NCBI RefSeq assembly: GCF_003148685.1 | Contig: NZ_QGGR01000034.1 | Coordinates: forward strand, 40,283-104,282 | Direction: 5' to 3' | Source of the DNA: Actinoplanes xinjiangensis | Lineage (GTDB): Bacteria > Actinomycetota > Actinomycetes > Mycobacteriales > Micromonosporaceae | DNA length: 64,000 nt | Part shown: in pieces, positions 50,433-57,804 of the stretch | Layout: the number at the start of each line of letters is the position of its first letter | Position numbering within the stretch: position 1 is the first letter of the stretch | The notes under the pieces: model-generated | What the model was told of the DNA's origin: nothing | The model's input: only the letters and a program-made list of their open reading frames with translations | The model's database searches: none | Program-made: the position numbers and the translations under genes

Positions 50433-51968
50433 ATGGCTGACACGAACATCGAACGGCGCACCCTGCTCGCCGGCACCGCCGCCGTCGCGGCGACGGTTGG
50501 CACCACCGCTGCCGCCGGGATCGCCACGCCCGCCCAGGCCGCCGCCACGCCCGCCCACGCCGCCGCCCCGGGCGCCGTGCCCGTCGACTGGAAACACGCC
50601 GTCGCCGCCAATCGGGGCAGCGAGATCGCGGTCAAGGCCGGCCGGGACAAGGAGGGCCGCTTCGGCATCATGTTCAAGCAGGCCGACGCGTACCAGCCGC
50701 CGGACGACCTGCTCCGCTCGCTCGCCGTGCAGATGGGCGAGCCCAACACGCCGAACCCGGCCGACCTCGACAACTCGCGGATCCCGGCCGGTTTCACGTT
50801 CCTCGGGCAGTTCATCGACCACGACATGACCCTCGACCGGACGCCGCTGGCCGACGCGCAGGCCGACCCGCTGGCGCTGACCAACTTCGACACGCCGCTC
50901 TTCGACCTCGGCTCCCTCTACGGCCGGGGCCCGGCCGTGGACCCCGGCCTGTACGAGGCCGACCGCACCCGGATGAAGATCGTCCGCAATGCCGACGGCG
51001 TCGACGACCTGCCCCGCCGCGACGACGGCACCGCGATCATCGGCGACGCCCGCAACGACGAGAACCTGATCGTCGCGCAGCTCCACCTGGCGTTCGCGAA
51101 GTTCCACAACCGCATCCTGGCGACCGGCCTGGCGACCAGCCTGGCGGAGGCGCAGCGGATCACCCGCTGGCACTTCCAGTGGATCATCGTGCACGACTTC
51201 CTGGAGAGGATCGCCGGGCCGGAGGTCATCGGCCGGTTCCTGGACAACAAGGGCAAGGTCAAGCGGGAGTTCTACAAGCCCAAGAACCCGCACCGGCCGA
51301 TGATGCCGATCGAGTACTCGGTGGCCGCCTACCGGTTCGGGCACAGCATGGTGCGGGCCGGATACCTGATGAACCAGCGCAACGGGCAGACCTCGGCGGC
51401 CGCGATCTTCGGCCAGCCGGGCGGTGACCTGCGGGGCAACCGGCCACTGCCGGCCCGCCTCGAGATCGACTGGTGGCACTTCTTCGACGTACCCGGAAAG
51501 CCGGCGGCGCCGCGCAACGCGTCCCGCCGCATCGACGGGAAGCTCTCGTTGCCGCTCTTCAACCTGCCCACCACGGTCGTCGACGACGGCACGCCGTCGC
51601 TGGCCGAACGCAACCTGATCCGCGGCAGCCGCCTCGGCCTGCCCGCCGGCCAGGACGTCGCCACGCGGATGGGGGTCACCCCGCTCACCAACGCCCAGCT
51701 CGGCCTCCCCGACCCGGCGAACGCCGGATGGAACGGCAAGGCGCCGCTCTGGTTCTACATCCTCAAGGAGGCCGAGCTGACCCACGCCGGCGAGCGCCTC
51801 GGCCCGGTCGGCGGCCGGATCGTCACCGAGGTCATCCTGGGCATCCTCGACGCCGACAAGAGCAGCTATCTCTCGGTCAATCCGGGCTTCCGCCCGGCCG
51901 CCCCGATCGCCCCGGCCACCGGACAGTTCCGGATCGGGGACCTGATCAGGTTCGCTCTCGGTCTCTGA
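50433..51968 (+). CDS. Tat-exported animal-type heme peroxidase (peroxinectin-like)
   Basis: A 511-residue peroxidase-cyclooxygenase-superfamily protein. The twin-arginine signal IERRTLLAG is at residues 6-14, with a cleavage region around ATPAQAAA (about 32-39). The distal His and the Asp that binds heme ester are in GQFIDHDMTLDRTP (about 125-138). The proximal His is in EYSVAAYRFGHSMVRAG (about 292-308). The segment NDENLIVAQLHLAFAKFHNR (about 208-227) is the family signature. It probably makes hypohalous acids or oxidises aromatic compounds outside the cell. Export as a folded heme protein through Tat fits the signal. The stop is followed by an 11-bp-stem terminator. It starts at ATG 50433 with only weak ribosome-site matches. 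Confidence 0.9.
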   Translation: MADTNIERRTLLAGTAAVAATVGTTAAAGIATPAQAAATPAHAAAPGAVPVDWKHAVAANRGSEIAVKAGRDKEGRFGIMFKQADAYQPPDDLLRSLAVQMGEPNTPNPADLDNSRIPAGFTFLGQFIDHDMTLDRTPLADAQADPLALTNFDTPLFDLGSLYGRGPAVDPGLYEADRTRMKIVRNADGVDDLPRRDDGTAIIGDARNDENLIVAQLHLAFAKFHNRILATGLATSLAEAQRITRWHFQWIIVHDFLERIAGPEVIGRFLDNKGKVKREFYKPKNPHRPMMPIEYSVAAYRFGHSMVRAGYLMNQRNGQTSAAAIFGQPGGDLRGNRPLPARLEIDWWHFFDVPGKPAAPRNASRRIDGKLSLPLFNLPTTVVDDGTPSLAERNLIRGSRLGLPAGQDVATRMGVTPLTNAQLGLPDPANAGWNGKAPLWFYILKEAELTHAGERLGPVGGRIVTEVILGILDADKSSYLSVNPGFRPAAPIAPATGQFRIGDLIRFALGL

Positions 51969-51974
51969 TCGGTA

Positions 51975-52002
51975 CGGGCTGCGCGTCCCGGCGCGCAGCC
52001 CG
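51975..52002 (+). terminator. Hairpin terminator of the peroxidase gene
   Basis: A perfect 11-bp stem CGGGCTGCGCG/CGCGCAGCCCG with a 6-nt loop, starting six bases after the peroxidase stop codon. It is followed by GCGG and no T run. Confidence 0.78.
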
Positions 52003-52027
52003 CGGCCGGTGCTTCTAGGGTGATCAC

Positions 52028-53233
52028 ATGGGCACCGGCTTGAATTCGAGAAAGACGCGGACAGCGCTGCGCACATCGGCGAGCATCTCGCTGCAACTGC
52101 TGCTGGTCCTGCTGGCCGGCTGGGTCGCCTGGCGGATGCTGGGCGGCGCCTGGTCGGTGATCTGGCCGGTCGTCATCGCGCTGCTGCTGACCACTCTGAC
52201 CTGGCCACCGGTCCGGTTCCTGCGCAGGCACAAGTGGCCGCCCGCCCTCGCGGCCGGCCTGGTGACACTGCTCTTCCTGGTGGTCGCGATCGGCACGATG
52301 GTCGGCATCGTGGCGCCGGTCGCCGCCAAGTCGGGCGAGCTGGCGACGCAGGTCACGGCCGGCATCACCGAGATGCAGGACTGGATCGAGGGGCCGCCGC
52401 TGAACATCAGCGACGACGAGGCGAGAAACTACATCACCACCGCCCGCACCAAGCTCCAGGAGAGTGTCGGCAGCATCGCCACCGCCACCCTCAGCGGGGT
52501 CGGTTCGGTGTTCAACGGGCTGGTCAACACCATCCTCGCGCTGTTCCTGATGTTCTTCTTCCTCAAGGACGGGCCGCGTTTCCTGCCCTGGCTGCGCCGC
52601 CAACTGCCCGGGCGGCTCGCCGCCGACCTGCCCACCGTCGCCGGGCGCTGCTGGGACGCTCTCGGCGCGTTCGTCCGCTCACAGGCCCTGGTCGGCCTGC
52701 TCGACGCCGTACTCATCGGTGTCGGTCTGGCGATCCTCGGCGTCGACCTGGCCCTGCCGCTGGCGGTGCTGACCTTCGTGACGGCCTTCATCCCGATCGT
52801 CGGCGCCCTCTTCGCCGGTTTCGTCGCCGTCGTCATCACCTTCGTCACCGACGGCTGGACCGACGCGCTGATCGTGCTGGCCATCATCATCGTGGTGCAG
52901 CAGTTGGAGGGGAACGTCTTCCAGCCGATGGTCCAGAGCCGCGGGCTGGGGCTGCACGCCGGCGTGGTGCTGCTGGCGGTCACCCTCGGCAGCAGCCTCT
53001 ACGGCATCGTCGGCGCCCTGCTGGCCGTCCCGGTCGCCGCGATGATCGCCGTCATCTGGAGCTACCTCCGCGAGCAGCTCACCGATCCGGCGCCACCGGT
53101 GGCCGGCCCGGCCGAACCACCCATCAGCGCGCCACCGTCGTCCCCTCCCCCGGCTGACGCGCCGCCTCCTCCCCCGGCCGACACCCCCGCCGGTGCGGCT
53201 GCGCCGCCGGAGGCCCGGCCCGCGCAGGCCTGA
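52028..53233 (+). CDS. AI-2E family transporter
   Basis: A 401-residue membrane protein with the family plan. N-terminal helices include SISLQLLLVLLAGWVAWRML (about residues 17-36), then a helix pair ending near LFLVVAIGTMVGIVAPVAAKSGELA (about 75-100). A periplasmic-size loop (about 100-150) follows. The C-terminal block contains QLEGNVFQPMVQSRGLGLHAGVVLL (about 294-318), the diagnostic segment. A Pro-rich tail (about 350-401) follows. Relatives export autoinducer-2 or sodium; the substrate here is unknown. It has its own strong terminator. Confidence 0.88.
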   Translation: MGTGLNSRKTRTALRTSASISLQLLLVLLAGWVAWRMLGGAWSVIWPVVIALLLTTLTWPPVRFLRRHKWPPALAAGLVTLLFLVVAIGTMVGIVAPVAAKSGELATQVTAGITEMQDWIEGPPLNISDDEARNYITTARTKLQESVGSIATATLSGVGSVFNGLVNTILALFLMFFFLKDGPRFLPWLRRQLPGRLAADLPTVAGRCWDALGAFVRSQALVGLLDAVLIGVGLAILGVDLALPLAVLTFVTAFIPIVGALFAGFVAVVITFVTDGWTDALIVLAIIIVVQQLEGNVFQPMVQSRGLGLHAGVVLLAVTLGSSLYGIVGALLAVPVAAMIAVIWSYLREQLTDPAPPVAGPAEPPISAPPSSPPPADAPPPPPADTPAGAAAPPEARPAQA

Positions 53234-53243
53234 CATCGGGTCC

Positions 53244-53279
53244 GCCCCCGCCCTCCTCAGGGCGGGGGCATTTCTTTTT
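53244..53279 (+). terminator. Rho-independent terminator after the AI-2E family gene
   Basis: A perfect 11-bp stem GCCCCCGCCCT/AGGGCGGGGGC with a CCTC loop, followed by ATTTCTTTTT. It stands 10 bp after the stop. Confidence 0.95.
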
Positions 53280-53546
53280 CACTTCATCCGGTACGCGGTA
53301 CGCCACACGAATATCGACGCATTTCCATTGCGCCCGCAAATTCTCAGTACCGAACAATTCCGCACGGCTATTCACGCCGCCTTGCGCCCGGATCGTACCG
53401 ACTCGTGAAGCCTGGCCCATTCGCGAAAACTGATGCCGACGAGGCACGTGGCATTGATCACCAGCCACGGCACTCATCGACCGGGGCACTTATATTTCGG
53501 TATGCACCACCTCGACGGGATGCGGCGTCAAGCTCATTAACCATTC

Positions 53547-53585
53547 TTGACAGTTGCAGACGGAATTACTTCGATAAGTGATTCC
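53547..53585 (+). promoter_or_regulatory. Orphan promoter-like element with 24-bp imperfect palindrome
   Basis: A consensus -35, TTGACA (53547-53552), followed at the -10 position by the inverted repeat 53562-53585 (arms GGAATTACTT and AAGTGATTCC, one mismatch, 4-bp centre). No coding sequence follows on this strand before the convergent ribosome-factor gene. Confidence 0.45.
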
Positions 53586-53586
53586 C

Positions 53587-53627
53587 GGTGGGCGCACGGC
53601 CGACGCGGGGCGGCGCGTGCGCCCGCC
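53587..53627. other. GC-rich hairpin next to the orphan promoter
   Basis: A stem of GGGCGCACG with CGTGCGCCC, extended by three pairs (one G-U) to 12 bp, around a 17-nt loop. It would be the first structure of any RNA started at the orphan promoter. Confidence 0.5.
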
Positions 53628-53694
53628 CCGTCGAGGTGCCGTGCCATTCTCGAAAAACCGATGTCGTTCCGACTGCGGGCATCCGGCGGACACA

Positions 53695-53726
53695 CGTGTG
53701 CCCCGGCCGACCGGCCGGGGCACACG
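53695..53726. terminator. Long GC hairpin terminator of the hibernation-factor gene
   Basis: A perfect 15-bp inverted repeat with a two-base centre (core GTGTGCCCCGGCCG with its complement), 10 bp beyond the stop of the minus-strand gene. There is no T run, but position and symmetry support termination. Confidence 0.8.
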
Positions 53727-53736
53727 GGACTACGTC

Positions 53737-54114
53737 TCAGACCTCGAGATCAGCGGGCTGGGGAACCTCACGCAGGTGACGGTTGTGGCGGGGCTCCTGC
53801 TTGGTCTTGGCGTCGTTCAGCCGGCGGCGCAGGTCGTCGCGGACGTCCATGATCGCGGCGTGCAGGTCTTCCTCCGACGACGTGGTGACGATCTTGTCGC
53901 CTCCGTTGACCCAGCACTCGAGGGTGACCTTCTGGCCGCGGGACGCCCGGTCCTTCACCGAGATCTCGAGTTCGGTGGAGTCGGCGTGGAAGGCGGCCAG
54001 TCGCGTGTCCAGCGTGCCCACCTGCTCGACGATCCAGTTCCGGTCACCCTGCGAGAACCCGGCCCCGACACGCAGGCACTCGGCGACGGTGGCCGGGTTG
54101 GCGACGGCACTCAT
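53737..54114 (-). CDS. HPF/RaiA-type ribosome-associated protein, short form
   Basis: A 125-residue protein of the ribosome hibernation factor/sigma-54 modulation family. The core has the pattern strand-helix-strand: WIVEQVGTLDTRLAAF, ELEISVKDRA, KVTLECWVNGGDKIVTTSSEEDLHAAIMDVRDDLRRRL (about residues 26-98, read in parts). A basic tail follows (KQEPRHNRHLRE). It lacks the C-terminal dimerisation domain of long HPF, so it would act like a short HPF or YfiA: it occupies the mRNA/tRNA channel of idle ribosomes. AGAGGAG precedes the ATG. The sequence is divergent and another RNA-binding role is possible. Confidence 0.72.
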   Translation of the reverse strand: MSAVANPATVAECLRVGAGFSQGDRNWIVEQVGTLDTRLAAFHADSTELEISVKDRASRGQKVTLECWVNGGDKIVTTSSEEDLHAAIMDVRDDLRRRLNDAKTKQEPRHNRHLREVPQPADLEV

Positions 54115-54185
54115 CTGATCTCCTCTTTCCGGCGGATACGGTCACACCTCTCGTACCCCCCGATCCGAGATCTTGAACAGGGTCT

Positions 54186-54959
54186 TCAGCGGTCATTTGT
54201 ACTGAAATGCATGTAGTCGAGGAGAGTCTTCCACCGGCCGCCCCAGTAGAACCCCTCGGCCGTGAACGCGGGCACCGCCCCGTCCTCGTGCATCATCCCC
54301 GGCCAGTAGCGCTCCCGGGCCAGCCAGGTACGGCTGTTCGGCGGATCCAGGTAGTCGCCACGGATCATCGGATTCTGGCGCGGGTTGATGTCGATCGCCA
54401 GGCCGTACGAGTGCTGCGACCACCGCGTGGTGCCCGCCACGAACCGGCACTCGTAGCCCAGCGTCAGCACCGTCTTGTCCTCGACCACCATCGGTGCCAT
54501 CGCCATGATCGGGAAGCGCCACCGGTACAGCCGCCGGAACGCCCGCTGGACCGGCGCCGCCAGCGTGCGATGCATGATCACCCAACCGTCGTGGGCACGG
54601 GCGTCGAAACCCAGATAACGAACCCAGATCTTCCGCAGATCCGCGGCCGGGACCGGGCACTTCCGGGCCGGGTCACCGTTGGCCTCGGCGGCGGTCACCG
54701 TGAGCACCCGGGTGCGCCAGGCCGGCAGCGGCGACTTCGGGGCGGTCAGGCGCAGCAGACCGTCCACGCGCAGCGGCTCACCGCGGGCGATCCCGTTCCA
54801 TTCACGCAGATGGGCGACGCGGACGTCGTACCTCTGGGAAATGGACGAAAGGGTGTCGCCGGGCCGGATGACATAGGCCGACGCCGGAGGCGCGGCCGCG
54901 ACGGGCGCCGGAACGGCCAGCAGGATCGCGCACACGAGCGCGGACAGTGGTCTTCTCAC
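54186..54959 (-). CDS. Secreted LysM and M15-type D-Ala-D-Ala peptidase
   Basis: A 257-residue exported cell-wall enzyme. The signal peptide (residues 1-28) ends near AAAPPASA. A LysM domain (about 29-72) follows with the YVIRPGDTLSSISQRYDV signature that binds N-acetylglucosamine chains. The C-terminal M15 peptidase (about 90-257) has zinc ligands in SQHSYGLAIDINPRQNP (His and Asp) and in DYMHF (His). It cuts peptide stems of peptidoglycan, as VanY-like or endolysin-like enzymes do. The start is GTG 54959. The gene lies 71 bp upstream of the ribosome-factor gene on the same strand. Confidence 0.88.
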   Translation of the reverse strand: MRRPLSALVCAILLAVPAPVAAAPPASAYVIRPGDTLSSISQRYDVRVAHLREWNGIARGEPLRVDGLLRLTAPKSPLPAWRTRVLTVTAAEANGDPARKCPVPAADLRKIWVRYLGFDARAHDGWVIMHRTLAAPVQRAFRRLYRWRFPIMAMAPMVVEDKTVLTLGYECRFVAGTTRWSQHSYGLAIDINPRQNPMIRGDYLDPPNSRTWLARERYWPGMMHEDGAVPAFTAEGFYWGGRWKTLLDYMHFSTNDR

Positions 54960-55028
54960 AGCATTCCAGAGTCACCCGGATCACCGAGATGCGCCGAGAA
55001 ACCGGCCCGCAGTCACTCAACGGCGCAA

Positions 55029-55224
55029 CTGGCCCTCACCGCCGTCTCAGGCCCCTCAAGACAGCAGTGACAACCAGCCGCGCAAGATCCACGACCCCGC
55101 AGCTGGTCCACACCGCTGCCTCAGGCCGTTTAAGACAGCGGTGACAGCCAGCCGGACAAGATCCACGACCCGTGGCTGGTCGTCACCGCTGTCTCAGGCG
55201 GCCTGAGACAGCGGTGGAGGCCAG
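55029..55224. repeat. Array of three 49-bp hairpin elements upstream of the XRE gene
   Basis: Copies at 55029-55077, 55103-55151 and 55176-55224 (periods 74 and 73 bp). Each is a 23-bp arm, a 3-base centre and a 23-bp arm, starting CTGG and ending CCAG. Copy three has a perfect 15-bp inner stem (CACCGCTGTCTCAGG with its complement); copies one and two have decayed pairing. Copies one and two are also followed by the same CAAGATCCACGACC spacer. A fourth, better-preserved copy lies after the XRE gene. Confidence 0.88.
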
Positions 55225-55302
55225 CCGGGGGGTCATCGACGGACATGGTGTCCGTCGGTGCGGTGTTCGTGGGCGTGTTTGCTGAGCGTGGGTGATCACG
55301 AC

Positions 55303-56475
55303 ATGGAGCATGTGGGGGCGCGGCTGCGGCGCTGGCGGGTTCGACGGGGACTCAGTCAGCGGGTGCTGGCGGAGCTGGCCGGATTCAGCCAGGGGTATGT
55401 GGCGCAGATCGAGAGTGGAGCGGCGCCCCTGGAGCGACGGGCCGCGCGGGAGGCGCTGGCCCGGGCGTTGCAGATCTCGGTCGGTGAGCTGACCGGGTGG
55501 CCGGACGACGGGGCGACGGGATCACCGGTGGGCCCGGCGGCGATCGCGCGCCTGCGGGCGGGGATCGTCGCGCTGGCCGAGCCGCTGGTGGCCGGTACCG
55601 CAGAGCCGGAGACCGGTGACGTGGACACGGCCGCTCTGGACCGGTTCTACGGCGCGTGCCGCTACGACCTGCTGGTCCCGGCGCTCGCGGAGGCTCTGGG
55701 CGTGCTGGCGTCGCGGGGTGCCGCCGGATGGAGCGACCCGGTGCATCTGCGGAGTGTGATCGAGGTGTGTGCGACGACGGTGGCGACCTGTGTGCAGCTC
55801 GGGCATCCGGATCTGACGCTCGTTCCGGCCGGGGTCGCGATGCGGACGGCGGAGCAGCTCGGCGAACCCGCCCACCTGGGGCTGGCGAACTACGCGCGGA
55901 TCCGGGCGGTCGGCGCCGCCGCCGGGGTGGAGCGGGTCGTCGACGAGGGGATCGCGCGGTTGCATCCGTACGTCGGATCGGATCCGGTTACCGCCGGCAG
56001 CTACGGCATGCACCATCTGATCCGGGCGGAGATGGCTGCGCGGGCCGGGCGGGCCGCGGTGGCGGCGGCGCACCTCGACGAGGCGGCGCGGGTCGCGGCC
56101 CACACCGGCGAGCGACCGGACGACTGGTTCAGCTTCGGGCCGACGAACGTGGGGATGTGGCGTCTCGCGATTCTGGTGGCACTCGGGGACGGGCCGGCCG
56201 CCGGCGCACCGCCGCCCGGGTTCCGTCCGGAGGCCCTGCCGTCGGCGCAGCGCCGGGCCACCTACTTCATCGACCTGGCCCGGGCTCTGCTCCAGGGGCG
56301 CGGCCGGGACGACGCGGCGGCGGCCGCGCTCTACCGGGCCGAGACGATCGCGCCGCAGCAGGTGTGTGCGTCGGACGGCGCGCGCCAGGCACTGCGGGCC
56401 CTGCTGTCCCGCCCGCGGTACGGGCGGGACGGCCGCCTGCGGGGCCTGGCCGCCCGGGCCGGCATCCGCGACTAG
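55303..56475 (+). CDS. XRE-type helix-turn-helix regulator
   Basis: A 390-residue actinomycete regulator. The N-terminal Cro/cI-type HTH has RLRRWRVRRGLSQRVLAELAGFSQGYVAQIESG (residues about 7-39, read in parts). The remainder (about 100-390) is Ala-rich and mostly helical, with a TPR-like look (MHHLIRAEMAARAGRAAVAAAHLDEAARVA). It resembles large XRE regulators with peptide- or ligand-sensing TPR domains. ATG 55303 is chosen at the domain start; GTG at 55291 and other codons upstream lack better support. Its stop is 9 bp before a perfect 29-bp-arm inverted repeat of the same family as the array upstream of it. It does not overlap the HATPase gene 216 bp downstream. Confidence 0.82.
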   Translation: MEHVGARLRRWRVRRGLSQRVLAELAGFSQGYVAQIESGAAPLERRAAREALARALQISVGELTGWPDDGATGSPVGPAAIARLRAGIVALAEPLVAGTAEPETGDVDTAALDRFYGACRYDLLVPALAEALGVLASRGAAGWSDPVHLRSVIEVCATTVATCVQLGHPDLTLVPAGVAMRTAEQLGEPAHLGLANYARIRAVGAAAGVERVVDEGIARLHPYVGSDPVTAGSYGMHHLIRAEMAARAGRAAVAAAHLDEAARVAAHTGERPDDWFSFGPTNVGMWRLAILVALGDGPAAGAPPPGFRPEALPSAQRRATYFIDLARALLQGRGRDDAAAAALYRAETIAPQQVCASDGARQALRALLSRPRYGRDGRLRGLAARAGIRD

Positions 56476-56484
56476 ATCCGCACG

Positions 56485-56545
56485 ATCCGGCTGGCTGTCA
56501 CCGCTGTCTCAGGCCTCCTGAGACAGCGGTGACAGCCAGCCGGAT
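56485..56545. repeat. Perfect 29-bp-arm hairpin, fourth copy of the 49-bp element, after the XRE gene
   Basis: Arms of 29 bp with no mismatch around a 3-base centre (ATCCGGCTGGCTG at the outer end, CTGTCTCAGG at the inner end). The inner 49 bp (56491-56539) belong to the element family seen before the gene. It would be an extremely stable hairpin and could end transcription from both sides. It is followed by TTTG. Confidence 0.95.
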
Positions 56546-56571
56546 TTGCCCGAGGCGGTGACGCGGCGAAA

Positions 56572-56645
56572 ACCAGCCGGCGCGCCCGGCACGGTGAGGA
56601 CCAACCGGCGCGCCCGGCGCGGCGAAAGCCAACCGGCGCGGTGAT
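56572..56645. repeat. 28-bp direct repeats, about 2.6 copies
   Basis: Unit ACCAACCGGCGCGCCCGGCG with eight further bases, starting at 56572 and 56600, and a partial third from 56628. The first and second differ mainly at the end of the unit. They lie in the 216-bp gap between the XRE and HATPase genes. Confidence 0.82.
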
Positions 56646-56691
56646 TAGTCGGGGTAATGGGGTGGGGCGGGGGGCCGCTTAGCGTTCAGTC

Positions 56692-57090
56692 ATGACGGAG
56701 ACGCTGACGGTGGTGCTGGCGCCGGATCCGGATGCCGCGAGCCTGGCCGGGGCACTGGTCGCCGACGCCTGTCTGGCCTGGCGGCTGCCGGGCCTGCTGC
56801 ATCCGGCGCGGCGGGTGCTGTCCGAGCTGGTTCACAACGCGGTCGAGCACGCCCGGACCGAGGTGCGGGTGACGCTGACCCGCCGGGGCGACGGCCTGTG
56901 CCTGGCGGTGTCCGACGGTGATCCGCGGCTGCCGCGGCTGCGGGCTCCGGCGCCGGTGAGCCCGGGGCGGCCCCTCGACGAACGGGGCCGCGGCCTCCGG
57001 GTGGTGCAGGCCGCGGCGGCCGGCTGGGGCGCCGAGCCGACACCCACCGGCAAGGTGGTCTGGGCGCTGCTACACGGCGCCGGTGCGTAG
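56692..57090 (+). CDS. HATPase_c (anti-sigma-factor-like) ATP-binding protein
   Basis: A 132-residue GHKL ATPase of the RsbW/SpoIIAB-like family common in actinomycetes. The N box is seen in VLSELVHNAVEHA (about residues 43-55), the G1 box in LAVSDGDPRLP (about 71-81), and the G2 region in ERGRGLRVVQAAAAGWG (about 97-113). There is no membrane segment or other domain. Such proteins bind and inhibit sigma factors or act in phospho-relay with anti-anti-sigma partners; no partner is next to it. The last 21 bp overlap the convergent membrane-protein gene. The ATG lacks a good ribosome site. Confidence 0.85.
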   Translation: MTETLTVVLAPDPDAASLAGALVADACLAWRLPGLLHPARRVLSELVHNAVEHARTEVRVTLTRRGDGLCLAVSDGDPRLPRLRAPAPVSPGRPLDERGRGLRVVQAAAAGWGAEPTPTGKVVWALLHGAGA

Positions 57091-57777
57091 ATTTTCGGCC
57101 AGTTGGAGAACGTCCCGGTCGTTGTCGGAGCCGCCCCGGCCACGGGACATCGCGTCGGCGAGGGCGCGCAGCTCGTTGGGGGGAAGCCGGCCGGAGCCGA
57201 GGCCTTCGAGACGGAGGGTGAGTTTCGCGCCGGTCGCCGGGTCGCTGGCCTCCAGGGTCGGGGTCGAGACGACCCGGTGACCGATCCGTACGGTGTGGGC
57301 GCCCTGATGGACGTAGGCGGTGGCCAGGTCGATGCTGCGGGTACGGAAGAGACCGCGGACGTGGGCGCGGGTGCCGTCGAGCCAGGCGGCGGCCCGGAAG
57401 GTCCGCGCGATCATGCTGAGGAAGGAGAGCGTCCACAGCGTGCCGAAGGCGAAGAAGAACAGGCCGACGCCCGCGAAGAGCAGGTCGGTGCCGTGGGAGC
57501 CGGTCCCGTGGATCCCGAAGACGGAGGACTCGAATTCGGAGGAGTAGGAGACCGAGGGCTCGAACTCGTCCGGGCCGAGATCGGGGGTCCAGCCGGTTTC
57601 GGAGGGGTCGCCCTGGAACAGGCTGCGGGGGAAGTAGTCGCGCGGGTAGAAGGCGTGCGCGAAGACGAACCCGAAAACGGCGACCGCGAGCCCGATCGAG
57701 CCGGCCAGCAGACCGGAGAAGACGGCTCTCGCGCGTTCCTCGCCGGTCGCTCCCACTGAAAGCGTGTGCATGACCAC
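57070..57777 (-). CDS. Membrane protein of unknown function
   Basis: A 235-residue protein with two membrane helices: VFSGLLAGSIGLAVAVFGFVFAHAF (about residues 19-43) and LLFAGVGLFFFAFGTLWTLSFL (about 99-120). Between them is an exported acidic loop rich in Ser/Glu/Pro (about 45-97). A cytoplasmic domain (about 125-235) follows with RAHVRGLFRTRSIDLATAYV and LTLRLEGLG. I do not recognise the family, though the layout recalls DUF3592-type membrane proteins. The start is GTG 57777 or ATG 57771. Its end overlaps the HATPase gene by 21 bp. It lies 27 bp downstream of the giant kinase gene's stop on the complementary strand, though not with the same reading direction advantage of a shared promoter. 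Confidence 0.68.
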   Translation of the reverse strand: MVMHTLSVGATGEERARAVFSGLLAGSIGLAVAVFGFVFAHAFYPRDYFPRSLFQGDPSETGWTPDLGPDEFEPSVSYSSEFESSVFGIHGTGSHGTDLLFAGVGLFFFAFGTLWTLSFLSMIARTFRAAAWLDGTRAHVRGLFRTRSIDLATAYVHQGAHTVRIGHRVVSTPTLEASDPATGAKLTLRLEGLGSGRLPPNELRALADAMSRGRGGSDNDRDVLQLAENLRTGAV

Positions 57778-57804
57778 AGAGCGTAAAGCCCGGATGCAAG
57801 GATG

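Larger units (their letters stand above)
53280..53694. other. AT-richer non-coding island with an orphan promoter/operator
   Basis: About 415 bp between two terminators, without a supportable gene. Its base composition is clearly lower in GC than the rest of the window, especially 53271-53580. It contains TTGACA at 53547 followed by a 24-bp near-palindrome and then a 12-bp-stem hairpin. Short open frames in it lack ribosome sites and codon bias. Confidence 0.6.

Noticed and set aside
53490..53725. Short minus-strand frames of 62 and 77 codons in the AT-richer island
   Set aside because: No ribosome site or similarity; they include the terminator hairpin of the hibernation-factor gene.
55029..55224. 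CRISPR-like array
   Set aside because: Repeats are internally palindromic along their whole length, spacers are about 25 bp and partly identical, and there are no cas genes.
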